From: Hypomesus transpacificus
Lineage: Eukaryota > Chordata > Actinopteri > Osmeriformes > Osmeridae
Direction: 5' to 3'
Assembly (NCBI RefSeq): GCF_021917145.1
Contig: NC_061068.1
Coordinates: 1,135,350 to 1,199,349, forward strand
Length of the DNA: 64,000 bases
The notes under the pieces: model-generated
What the model was told of the DNA's origin: nothing
Seen by the model: only the letters and a program-made list of their open reading frames with translations
Databases searched by the model: none
Shown: positions 48,472 to 64,000 of the stretch, one piece after another
How positions within the stretch are numbered: the stretch's first letter is position 1
Layout: the number at the start of each line of letters is the position of its first letter
Made by a program: the position numbers and the translations under genes

Positions 48472-48820
48472 TTCTGCCTACACTAAAATTAAAACGTAAA
48501 TAGGCCTATAATCTTTCAAAACAATTTGCCCATTGCGGTAGACTATGTGCCATTCAGTCTCTGTCACATATTTGCATTTTTCCACATCATGCACGGTCGT
48601 TTGCCTTATTTCATGTATAATACATCCATTCAATAATTCGTAACTATGACTGAACTAAATGGACACGGTACTTGCAATATATTTATTGCAACAAAGTAGA
48701 CATTCCTTTCGGAGATCGGATGTAAACATACATCATTTCCGGTTACACAGACTTTCAATGGCGCTACACGGTGAGTCTAGTCACAAATGGAAATAACATG
48801 TCGTTTAGTAGAGAGTAGTG
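48472..48820. promoter_or_regulatory. Shared bidirectional promoter region (wdr82-like / rpusd4)
   Basis: Only 349 bp separate the two start codons of divergent genes. No TATA box is obvious. A 12-codon upstream open frame (ATGGCGCTACACGGTGAG...) begins at 48758 in the rpusd4 direction. Confidence 0.6.
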
Positions 48821-51079
48821 ATGAACAGCTACAGCGCGGTAAGTTTTGCTCGCAACTATGACTTGAGTCACCTATCAAAAATGCTAAATGGTATAATCAA
48901 AACACGCACACGCTGTTGTGTATTGCCGGGAGTAGCATCCATGCTCGCGCGGACACATGTCACTGCTCCGAAAAAACAAACCGAGAACAAGCCTCCATTG
49001 AGGGCAATTGACCTTGCACAAAAAATCCGACGAGAGAAAGTGCAAGAAGAAAAGACGAGTGCCCCAAAGTCCCCGCTGGAAAAGAGCGTTTTTGAACTTA
49101 GACAATTGAGCCAGCAGCTGCAAAATGTTCACCCAAACGTGCTGGCAAAGCACCTCCACAAAAGTATAATCTTTCAAAACCAGGAACTGATTGTCATCAA
49201 TAAGCCTTATGGCGTGCCTGTACAAGGTAATGTAGTAACAAACTGAGTTTATACATTTAATCGGAAATAAACACCTATGTACCGAAACACAATGTAGGCT
49301 AATCTTTCTGCATTCCATTTCTGTTTAGAGGGCTCAGCGGCCAAGAACAGCATATACAGTGTTCTCCCAATCCTCGCCAAGATGATGGACGGAATGAAAG
49401 GTGGATCTCAGCTGCATACCTGTATAGGATTAGACAAGGAGATCACAGGCGCACTACTGTTGACCAGAAACGAGGAGGTGGCAATCCACATACAGGACCT
49501 CCACAAACACCATCAGGTGGAGAGAAAATATTTGTAAGTCATGGCGAAGCCGCCACATTCACAAACCAGTTGTGTGGCGTTTCCCGATGCCCACCATCAC
49601 TGAGATGGGAGACTTTGTTTTAGATGTTCTTCCATCCTCCGTCCATCTAGGGTCGTCTCCGTGGGCGTGCCCGTGCCGTCTGAGGGCGTGATCGACATCC
49701 CTGTCATAGAGAGAGAAGTCACAGGCTCCCAGCCTCATTTCAAGGTAACTTTTCCTCAGTTGACAAGTAGCTGATGCAGAAACAGTCCACTAGGGGGCAA
49801 TCCGGCATTAGGGACTTGGGTTCAAATCTTAGGTTTGGATTAGACTGAGGTCTTTTCCCGCATGTCTTCCTCCCCTTCTATTTCTCTCCCTGCTTTCCCG
49901 TCTCTGACTGTCCTATCAATGAATGAATAAATAGCTTAAAAGCCCCCCCCCCCCCAAAAAAAAAAAAAAAACATTCAGGCTGTCGTCTCTCCCTTACATT
50001 TAGATTGAGTCATTTAGCAGACGCTCTTATCCAGAGCGACTTAAAGTAAGTACAGGGACATTCCCCCCGAGTCCCCGACACAACGTCATTTTGGCACGGC
50101 GGGGAATCGATCCGGCAACTATTCTGATTACTATTCCGACTCCCTCACCGCTCAGCCATCTGACTCTCCTTACAGATGGGTCTGAGTCCCGTGTACCGGA
50201 TGAGTGACAGCGGGGAGGGGGTGACCAGGGTGCGGGCCCACCGGCAGGCTCATGGAGCCGTGACCAAGTACCGTGTGCTGGAGAGCAACAACGGCTGCAG
50301 CCTTGTGGAGCTTCAACCAATAACTGGTGAGAGGCGCTCTCGACTGTGTTCTAGGTGCATGAAACGTCTGCTCCATGTGTCACACCTCAAACCGCCCGGG
50401 GGAGGGGGTTAGCTCAGTGGTAGAGAATTTGACTGCTAATTTAGAGGTTGTGGGTTCAAAAATAAGATAAGTGTCTCGAGCTTAACTGAAGAAAGAAGTC
50501 ACCACGCAATGTCTTATAAAAGGCTGAACTAAAACAGTAGATGGACCTGGTTTGTTGTTTCACAGGAGTAAAACACCAGATGAGAGTCCACATGGCTTAT
50601 GCTCTGGGATGCCCCATCATCGGGGACCACAAATACGCCCACTGGAACAAACTGGCACCTCAGGTGACACAGCACCACCACTGTATCATGTCACAACATT
50701 GTATCATCTCAGTAGTGTCAAAACGCACAACAACAGCACACGACCTTCAGTTAATCTGCAGCTTAATATCTGGTGACATGACAGGAAACCAGGCCGTGCA
50801 CCCAAACCAAGCACACGCTGGATCCAGATTAGTGAACCGTGTGCCTGTCTGTGTTCTTGTATCCAGAGATTACCTGATGCTGTGTTAAAGAGGCTTGGGA
50901 TTCAGCAGAGCAAGGTGCGGTACCTCCCTCTTCACCTGCACGCCCGCCAGCTGACTCTGCCAGGGTTCAAAGGTCAGGACGACATCACCGTGTCCTGCCC
51001 CCTGACCAGGTTCTTCGTCAGCACGCTGCGGAAACTGCAGATCTCCCTCCCAGATTACAGGACGGATGAGACCCTGTGA
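48821..51079 (+). CDS. rpusd4: Mitochondrial RNA pseudouridine synthase RPUSD4
   Basis: Six coding exons: 48821-49226, 49329-49533, 49651-49744, 50176-50326, 50566-50663, 50867-51079, totalling 388 residues (human 377). It is an RluA-family pseudouridine synthase that modifies mitochondrial 16S rRNA and tRNA in matrix RNA granules. The N terminus is Arg-rich with few acids and suits mitochondrial import; an internal Met at 48884 is a possible alternative start. Matches are [36 protein letters not shown] with the catalytic Asp171, [31 protein letters not shown] and [12 protein letters not shown]. The usual HRLD motif reads IGLD, so the conserved His-Arg is lost while the Asp stays. Overall it matches RPUSD4 much better than RPUSD3. 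Introns 3 and 4 hold a SINE and a tRNA-like fragment. Confidence 0.94.
49787..49799 (+). promoter_or_regulatory. CTCF-like motif in rpusd4 intron 3
   Basis: CCACTAGGGGGCA is a close match to the CTCF core. Motif match only. Confidence 0.4.
49995..50169 (-). repeat. tRNA-derived SINE in rpusd4 intron 3 (antisense)
   Basis: This is the reverse complement of the SINE at 30969. The tail (TTTAGCAGACGCTCTTATCC) comes first and the tRNA-like head (CCGCTCAGCCATCTGACTC) ends only 6 bp before exon 4 begins at 50176. The SINE therefore lies directly against the TTACAG acceptor. Confidence 0.85.
50403..50464 (+). pseudogene. tRNA-Cys-like fragment
   Basis: GGGGGTTAGCTCAGTGGTAG followed by AGAATTTGACTGC and GGTTCAAA follows tRNA-Cys closely through the D arm and anticodon stem. 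The anticodon loop reads CTGCTAA instead of CTGCAGA, the TTTGA/TTTAG stem is weakened, and the 3' acceptor strand is missing. It is a decayed tRNA gene or the head of a tRNA-Cys SINE in rpusd4 intron 4. Confidence 0.6.
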
Positions 51080-52330
51080 CTTTTGACACTGACAGATCGG
51101 TAGCTTCCAGCATAATATTCCAGTTTCAGAATGATACAGGAAGTAGTATATCCTGATGATGTCATGGTTGGACTGTATCCACCACTAGATGTCAGCAGAG
51201 GTTAAACACACACACAAGTTTCAGTAACTTCGTAATTGATTTGTTGTGAAATATTAAGTCATTGTTACTTTAAAAATAGCAGTCATGTTGATGTAACTGT
51301 TTTAAAACAAAATCTGGAATTTCAATGTATAAATCCTCTACCTAAGTTTACAGATGACAGTGCTGTAAACTTATTCTCATATTTGTTTATAAAACAGAGT
51401 GCATGGTGGTGTGGCAATGGTCTATTTTCTAGTGTTTGTTCTGGGATGTTGCACATTAAGAGATGATCAGATTGCATGTCGCCATCAGAACTCAGAGACC
51501 TTCTCATGCCTGAGAACACCCTGATAATCATCAAGCACCAAGTCACTGTACAAAAGACATGTTTGAAAACAAAGGCTCGAGCCTCCGTCAGTCTTATAAT
51601 ATCAATACAGGAGATCGTAAATGCAATATAAAAAAAAACAACAAAACATTGAGCAGAGGGGTCCTGTCTGTTGAGATCCTGTGTTCAGGCGTGATCCATC
51701 GTGCTCTGGGGAACCCAATAGCCGTCGCGGGTCCAGGACTTGAGAGGAGGTTGGGGGGGACTTAAAGGAGAAATGTCCATATATTCGCACAATATTTATA
51801 CATTAGACTGAGTTAGTTGGGGCGTTTAACCCTCTAATGTCAGGTGACGCAGAAAGTTTATAATGATCTCTGAGTTATGAGTAACCGCATGGATCAACTC
51901 TCTCCTGCTCTTTGTCGTTTAAAACAGCGTGAAGCAAAGAGCTTAGGTGATGAGTGTCCTCACGCATGAAGAACAAACTTATCAGTCAGTCGGTCCGCAT
52001 CAGGCATGAGGGTGACAATCATTTTAACAGTCATGATTAAGATAAACAAAACTGAGGAATATGTTCTTTTCTCTCTCTTTTCGTCTGTTTTTTTTCTTTT
52101 CTTTAAAAAGGCCATGAAATCAACTCTTGTAAACAGTGTCGCTCACGTCCGTAGATGTAAACTGAGACCGTTTGGGGATAGAGTTAAAGACCACTTTAGA
52201 GTTCCTTAAGAGTTGCTGAGGCTCCAGGAGTGAGAAGGGAAGCCACAGCCAGGACTGTGTGAAAGAGAGAGACGAGAGCGGAAGGCCGGTAAGTCCAGGG
52301 GAATGTCAAGTGTTACGGCCCCTCCTCTCC
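51080..52330. other. Convergent 3' regions of rpusd4 and qrich1
   Basis: It contains the rpusd4 3' UTR, beginning right after 51079, and probably the qrich1 3' UTR on the minus strand. No further gene was recognised. A CCACTAGATGTCAGCAG word at 51182 resembles a CTCF core. Confidence 0.5.
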
Positions 52331-57263
<4,933 letters not shown>

Positions 57264-58420
57264 GACAAGTCACAGCAACACGCTATCCTTGCCTGTGCGT
57301 GGGATGGGTACGATTGGGGAAGCAGGGAGAGAATCAAATGGTGTCACACAAAACAATGTAACATTGTTTAACAAAATGGATCACATCTGTGTGAAATTGT
57401 AATGGGAAACTATAACTTATAAGCCTACAGTTTATAAATATATATATCACTAGATAGCCAAAGTGTTGCATGATTGATGTACAGTAGCCCTCGACTTTCT
57501 ACTGGTAGAAGTGAAGCTTGGACAAAGTGCAGACAATTCCCTCACTCGTCAAGAACTTTGTACTCTGTACACTGTCCAGACTAGTAGTATTTTAAGCAGA
57601 TATAGTCCGTGGTGGCTTGTGAGGAACCCACTTTTCTTGGGTTAAGGTTACATTGACAACTGTAAGGGGACATAACTCAAATCTGGATGGCTTTCCACCT
57701 TCATGAATTAGTCAAATATACATAGCTAACTAGCTATCTAGAAAATATATTGCTTGTGTCATCAGTTAGCTTAGCGAGAAGGCAATTAGCAATTTAACAA
57801 GCAATCGCTTTATTCTCCAACTAGTAGCTCCCAAATATGACGTCTCCTGTTACAAACACATTATGAAGGGGTGTGCACACTCCACAAAAATAAACTATCG
57901 CCTCTCAACGCTACAATCGGGTTTAAGCACATTACCATAAGCGGCACTAGCTAGCTGCTAGCAACGTTCCACTAGCAATAAGGCTAGCAAACTAGCTACA
58001 TCTTGCCATGCTACCTTAAAAAAAGCAAAACCTCTTCATTCCGCCAAGGCACGGCGTTCAAAATAAAACTCGATAAACGCCAACCCATTTTTGCTATGCA
58101 CATGCCAATTGCTACCAGATACATTACATTTGTGTAGCTGTACATAATGTTGCATTTAATTACAACAATGACATGTTGTCTGCAGTAACGTAGAAGGCTA
58201 GCTAACTGGCTAGCGCGTGACGTGTTCTTATTTCGACAACATTGTTAGACAAGAAAGATACAAAAACCCACTCACGATATGATCGTTCCAGTGCAATTTC
58301 GAATGTTAAAAATATTCAATTTGTATCATGTGCTCTGTAACTGTTCATGGAAATAGTGTTAACCATGATCAAATATTTAGACAAAATGACGGAAGTAGGC
58401 CTGCAGAAAGAACGTGAATC
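57264..58420 (-). promoter_or_regulatory. Upstream region of qrich1 with a possible 5' UTR exon
   Basis: A donor-like ATATC|GTGAGTGGG on the minus strand at about 58276 could end a non-coding first exon located at about 58276-58400. The stretch between is rich in GCTAGC words, as also seen near the rhoa promoter. Inference from splice-site form only. Confidence 0.3.
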
Positions 58421-61400
58421 CACGGACTGTTCTACGAAGGCACGGCCGCATCAAACGGATGAAAATGCTCTTTCAGCTATGGTTTGAGATCCAGACGTGC
58501 ACACACGACAAATCACTTTTCATGTTTGCGGGAACGAGCACGGCCTGTAATGGGAAGGTACTGTCATTGGTGAGGACCATATCTCATAATCATTACAAAC
58601 TACATTTAGAGAACGTTGTCTAATGTTTGTAGGCTATGCTACTTTAAATAATGATGCATCCGATTTTATAATTCCACCACGAGATTAAAAGTCAATGCAT
58701 TGTCACAGCCTATACAGCTATTTTCACTTTATGTGAATTTTTAATATTTATTTATTTATTGCCGCTTTGGTTAAAACTTCAGGGACACACATTTAGCCCA
58801 CTGTAATGTTTTCCAGTAGACTAGTTATTGAATAGTGGCCCACTTATTGGCGCTACCTGGGTCAATCATACTTAAAGGCAGGAGTGAAGTATTCCTATCC
58901 GCTGCTTGCCCTGCTCCTGTTATCACTTTTTTTTTATGTAGGCCCGTTTCCCCAGTAACGGTGACTCAAAGGAGAAGCCACTTAGCACATAATATCAATA
59001 ACGTGTCTGTCTTTTTGTTAAAGTGTATAATTGAAGAGATGAATGTGGGTCACGGTAACTACCCCCAGCATTGAGATAAAAAATAATTAACGCAATATTT
59101 AAATTGATGTTTTGATGTTTTTAACAGGTGTCAACTGTTTTATTCACCAAACAGTTTAGAATTCAAACATATCATTCATATAATGTATCTTCTTACAGCC
59201 AACATCATCTCCATTGTCAATGCTAAACTAAGAACATTTTCTCATCCTCCAATATACAAGAGATATGCGATTTAAAATCAGCATGCTGCAACCACTTTAT
59301 ACTTTATACTGTATTTTGTCTCCACTTTACCACCTCAGTTCATGTAGCCATATGACTTTAATAGTGACCATTTGAATGTGTGTGTGCCTTTAAAACTAAA
59401 ATCCAACTGCCACAGTCTGCCTTAAAGAGCCAGGCATGACCCAGTGAGAGCCTCCCCCAACTCTCACCACAACAGGCTGCCTCTCCGCTCTCTTAAGGTG
59501 GACCTGAAGAGATGTGTTGCATGCACACATTACCCCATCTTCATATCAGACAGGAAACAGTTAATTCCCACACTGTGTCTTTTACCCTTTCTGTGATCCA
59601 GTGGATATGGTTTTGACTTGAATCCTTTAACACCTTTTAAACATAGCAATGCGATACCCAAAACCTTTTTCCAGTCTTTATTTCACAGAGATACAAAACA
59701 GAAGAGATGCACACACCCGGTCAGACATTACAGATTGCCATGTTTTCAGATGTTACGATTCATCACATCTTATGATATATTTTATCATACATTTTGTTAG
59801 CTTCTTGTGTTTAAGGAACATCTTATTTTGTGTGACATCTGCCCTCTTAAAATCAATGTCATGTTTGAGCTAAGCCCTAGCATAAATAAACCACGACTTG
59901 GCATCAAAAGTTTACTTCTGTCCTTGTGCGCTTCTGACTTTGAGCTAGTTCTTGACTTTGTGTGCCACTAATGGTCTTAGTTTAATCCTTAGAATGAAGG
60001 GATTACCGAGACACATCTGTTCTGGGGGAGAGAGGAAATACAAATAAAGTGACTACAATCACTTCAAAAAGGTCATTTATTGTCACAGAGTCATTTTGAT
60101 ATACCCCAAAGGTGACCAAAGATTATATACGAGAAACACGTTTCATAGAACAGTAGAAACAGCACATTTCAATTGAGGACGATAAGTGGTGAGGTTGCCA
60201 AGCAAGCAGCCGGTGCAGTGATTAAACGTCATTTTCAAGTCTTGACTCGATTAATCCCAGTAAGGGCAGCTTTTACTGCACAGTACCTGCCTCTCACGAT
60301 GTCTTCAGTACATGAGAGATATTCACTTCAGTACAAGACCACTGGAAGGAGGATGTTAGCTAATTATCCACTGAACAAGAAGCAGAGATCAAGAGTTCAC
60401 AGGTTGGTCTTAATAGTGTTCAATTTGACTCTCAATGGTGTACATTTGGTTTGTTTACTTCTGGCAGGTAAATGAAATGAGGAGAAAATAAATTAGTTTT
60501 GAGTGAGTGAGCAAGTGAATGAATTTGAATGTGCTATGACTATGTTTTTTCGAAACATACCGTGCACAATTATTTCATTTCAAGTATTGAGGACTGACAA
60601 AGGATTTGAAAGCCAGTTTTGATTTGTGTTTGTTAAATTCTTGTCATTATATCACATTTGGTAAAAAAAAAAGAAAATACATATTAGAATGCTGTGGATA
60701 TCACTTATAGCTATGTTTATATTAATTTGGAATCCGACATTTACATTTCTATACTTTTTATGTGTGATGTATTGCCATATACATACCTGATAGAATTTCA
60801 TATGGAGTAGATTATATTTTATACATATGCAACAGACGTGGTCGCACTAGTTGTCAGCAGACACACCCAGCCAATCTTGCCCGAACCTGGGCCCGAACTA
60901 CCCCACATATCCTGTGTAACCTAGACGGCAAACTTCCAAATCGCAGAAATCAGTTTTAACTGCAATCTGCCAATATGTTTAGCTTTCTAAGTAACCGAAA
61001 AGTGTTGTTCAAGAATGTACACAGTGAAACACGCATGCATGTAAGCCACACAAACAAAAACACACACTCCCACACACACACAACCACTCCCACACACACA
61101 CAACCACTCCCACACACACACAACCACTCCCACACACACACAACCACTCCCACACACACACACAGATTAATGATCTGGAAAGCTGGTACCCTTTGACCTC
61201 TGTCTTTACAAGCTACTTTATCCTCAGCCTACTGCTCTTCTCAATTACTCCTAGAACCCTTTCATGTATGCAGAAGTTACTGTAGAATAAGACAGGGACA
61301 TACACAAGGTCGATTACATTCAAAATAGTTGAATGTGGGCTTTTAACTCTGGTTTCTTCAGAGATATTTACGTGTGGTGATCTGTCAAAAAAGTCACGAC

Positions 61401-61546
61401 CATGGAATTCTATTGAACTTAACAACAATTAAACTCTTCAGATTAATTGTTTCCTACTTGTTCTTTAACGCCTGACTGTGGCCTTTTCCTTTTGTGATTT
61501 TCCGCAGGTCTTAAATATGATCTGTAAATAAACACAACACTGAGTT
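58421..61546. other. Intergenic, no gene recognised
   Basis: AT-rich sequence with short open frames that show no domain. It contains the CA-type minisatellite at 61055-61163. The final part should hold the prrt3-like promoter and 5' UTR. Confidence 0.45.
61055..61163. repeat. 20-bp minisatellite
   Basis: Five copies of ACAACCACTCCCACACACAC in perfect tandem. Confidence 0.95.
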
Positions 61547-63907
61547 ATGGAGTTGTTCTCACCTCTCTTCGTGGTGCTGGCTCTGCTGCAGTGCTGTCAC
61601 GGAAGCATCTTGAGGGTGGTCCCTACTGACCTCTGGCTCTCAGCTGCAACATCAACACTCAGGCCTTTGGAGCACCATGGACCAGATCAACACGAGGCCC
61701 TCTTTGATGAAACATTGAAAAAGAATGAGGATGAAAATGTGGTTGTAACTGAGGTAGTTTCTCTGACCACTACACTCACCATCAGTCTACCAGATCTGTC
61801 AAAGCAAAGTCACCCAGTCCAAGACAATGAAATGACACCAAATTCTCAGACAACAGTGGGTGACCTATTAGGAAAGCGTCCACCCCTTTTGGTCAATGAT
61901 GAGTTTGTGACAGGTGAGTAGAATCAGTACTGTACTGTATGGCTGTATCACTCTATGATATGGGTTCTAAGAGGCTCATAAACCATCATTGCAGTTTCTC
62001 TGCATTACAATTGTAGTGTAGAATTACAATTTCATTCACCCTTTCAATGTATTACAGGGAAGGACGATTCTGAGCCAATTCCTGACCCACAAACCAACAA
62101 GTCACCATACCCTAGTTTGTCTGAAGACTCAAAAAAGGGTATGCATACTTGTTGTGTATTTGTTTGATATTAAACATATCATTGAAGTTTTCACAGCTAC
62201 ATCTATTCTTCTCTTTCTGTCACTGTCTTAGGCAAGAATTCTGTGGTCCGCTACAGTATATTTGGCCAGATGACAAATCAAGGCCTCACTGGACCAAGTC
62301 GCCCCTGTGTGTTGGGGCTAAGCCCATGTGTGGTCTCCACCAACCCCAATGGCACCAACTTGCTCTGGGATGACCTGAGTCGCACACTGGCCTTTGCCTG
62401 GGAACTCCATGTCTTTGGATCTGCTGGTCTCTTCCTGCTACTGGCTAGTGGGGCACTTTTAGGAATGATGGGTGCATCCACTCTGCTTTACCCCCTCTGT
62501 GGTGCCCTGGGTCTGGTCAATGGCCTTCTGCTGCTGTCAAGTCTTCTGCAGGCTGTGCACCTTCTCGTTGACCCGTATGGCACACGGCAGATTTTTCCTC
62601 GGCCTGTTCTTACAACACTCCACAACCTGCCCCTGCCTCTGCTGCTTTGGGCGCAGGTGGCCCTGGCTCTGGTCACCCTCAGAGGGGGGAAATTGATTTT
62701 GCTTCCCCTCAAACTGCAGCACCCTTGTTACGTCGGATGTCTGGCTGTGTTGCACTGCGTTTTGTTGCTGTCGGCGGATCTTTTCTCCTGGAGTTTGGCT
62801 CCGGCTCTCCCTCTTGTGCTCCAGAGCCTCTCTCTCTGCTGGGGCCTGCCGCTCTCTCTGGGGATCCTCACACAATCCCTCTCTCATCTGGGTTCCTTGG
62901 TCAGGTCCCCCATCCCTCAGTGGGATCCTCCCCAAAGGATTGAGGAAAGTGCCAGGCGGGTCACTGCTGTGTGTGCCCTCCTAGGGTTACTGTGCTGCGG
63001 CTTCCACATCTACAGCCTGCTCTGGCTCTACGAACTACTGGGGAACTGGAGACGCTTTGGCTGGGGCTGGTGGCTGGGACAGTTCTGGGCCCGGGTGCTG
63101 GAGCTCGCCTGGGGCTTCTCTTTGCTAGCGCTGGGTTCCTGGATCTTCTGGAGGCCAGGGAGGACCAGGACAAGGAGCGACCTCAGACAGGAAAGGCTGA
63201 ATGGTGTGAAGGGGGCATCTTTTTTTGACAGCGTGCTGAAAGACCTGCGAACAGAGCCATTCAGGAAGTCTGAGAAAAGGTGGGTGGATCTTCTGCCGAA
63301 CAACTGGGCAGGGTATCAGGGATCAAGAGGACACGTCGCTGTGGGCCGCGTTTATGATGACCAACCAACCAGTGTGAGTGAAATGACCCCCGAACACAAG
63401 AGTGGCCCTGCCTCCAGCACCAGTTGTGACTCACAGGCCGCCCTCCTGTGGCAAAGAGTGGGCGACCGTGAGTGCATTATCTCCCTCATAGAGTTCGACA
63501 TGCGTCCTCTGTCTCCCATCAACCTCAGCCGCAGCATCGACAGCGCTCTTCATCACGGACACCTGCTGGGCGTGGGCAGTCTCTTCACACCTCCACCGCC
63601 TCCTTGGACTCATAACATGGAGGGGGACAGTGGGAGTGTGAGCACACCTACCACTCCTGCAAATGTGGGTTACAGATGGGCACTAGAGACTGCCTCTGAA
63701 ACGACAACTCTTGACCATTTCAATGCTAGAGAGGAGACAGCAGAACCTCCGGAGGGTGCAGGTGAGGACCAGAAGCTATCACCCTGCCCTGACTTGGAGC
63801 CCCCGGGAGAGGACGAACCCAGGTCCAACATGTCAGGGGTCTGGGCCGTCTCTCAGGAGAATGGCTGGTCTAGTATGGGAAGTACTGATGACATCACAGA
63901 CCTTTAA
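61547..63907 (+). CDS. prrt3: Proline-rich transmembrane protein 3/4-like
   Basis: Three coding exons: 61547-61913, 62058-62138 and 62232-63907, in phase (1, 1), giving 707 residues. The N terminus has a signal peptide (MELFSPLFVVLALLQCCHGS). A Ser/Thr- and acid-rich extracellular stretch follows (residues about 20-170). A block of about seven hydrophobic helices then runs from FAWELHVFGSAGLFLLL to LGSWIFW. The cytosolic tail contains SPINLSRSIDSALHHGHLLGVGSLF and the run TPPPPPW. This architecture and the LSRSID motif fit the PRRT3/PRRT4 family, whose function is poorly known. PRRT3 is preferred because human PRRT3 is on 3p like most neighbours here, but PRRT4 cannot be excluded. The stop is TAA at 63905-63907. 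Confidence 0.75.
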
Positions 63908-64000
63908 GCTGTGGAAGCTTTGAACAAAGCCATATCTCTTTTCACAGTCAGCAGTCATGGCTTGACTCCAGAGTTGACCCAGGAAATGTACCACTGCTCA
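63908..64000 (+). other. 3' UTR start of the prrt3-like gene
   Basis: Non-coding sequence after the stop codon, cut by the window end. No poly(A) signal within it. Confidence 0.5.

Noticed and set aside
48758-48796. Alternative rpusd4 start at ATGGCGCTACACG followed by a GTGAGT donor-like site
   Set aside because: The frame closes after 12 codons, and a spliced version would need an intron of only about 50 bp. The in-frame ATG at 48821 is simpler. Kept only as a possible upstream open frame.
60173-60475. 100-codon open frame on the plus strand
   Set aside because: No domain, no conserved motif and an AT-rich setting. Treated as chance.

Overview
The window is nuclear DNA of a vertebrate, almost certainly a teleost fish. 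Every recognisable gene is an intron-containing vertebrate gene with GT-AG junctions (plus one GC-AG). The DNA between genes holds CA and CT microsatellites, minisatellites, tRNA-derived SINEs, LINE tails and DNA-transposon relics of fish type. I could not fix the species from the sequence.

Layout: 1-5414, repeats and DNA-transposon relics. 5415-7321 (+), a two-exon adenosine A3-type receptor. 7589-11806, a tandem LTR-gag-pro-LTR-gag-pro-LTR retroelement inserted about 270 bp downstream of the receptor stop codon, followed by a probable solo LTR at 11861-12901. 13431-13980 (-), two let-7 hairpins. 14-28.4 kb, no gene recognised, many simple repeats and minisatellites. 28462-32573 (+) tmem43. 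33516-34783 (-) rhoa-type GTPase. 38042-39491 (-) cish. 40971-44693 (-) twf2. 46322-48471 (-) a diverged wdr82 paralogue. 48821-51079 (+) rpusd4, head to head with the wdr82-like gene. 52331-57263 (-) qrich1. 61547-63907 (+) a prrt3/4-type multipass membrane protein.

The coding genes are not one pathway. They are a syntenic block whose human counterparts mostly sit on 3p (RHOA, QRICH1, CISH, TWF2, WDR82, TMEM43, PRRT3); this synteny is from general knowledge, not computed. For every gene except the receptor's untranslated parts I followed exon phase through all junctions, and each gives one uninterrupted frame of normal family length: receptor 334, tmem43 402, rhoa 193, cish 233, twf2 349, wdr82-like 314, rpusd4 388, qrich1 820, prrt3-like 707 residues.

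The most notable structure is in the retroelement. It has gag and a retropepsin but no room for reverse transcriptase or integrase. The two are joined by an in-register slippery heptamer (GGGAAAC) followed after 6 nt by an apparently perfect H-type pseudoknot that contains the gag stop codon. Other notable points are a minisatellite in tmem43 that reiterates the exon 11 splice donor, a let-7a/let-7k pair, the loss of the HR of the HRLD motif in rpusd4, a coding minisatellite in qrich1, and paired STAT-type sites upstream of cish.
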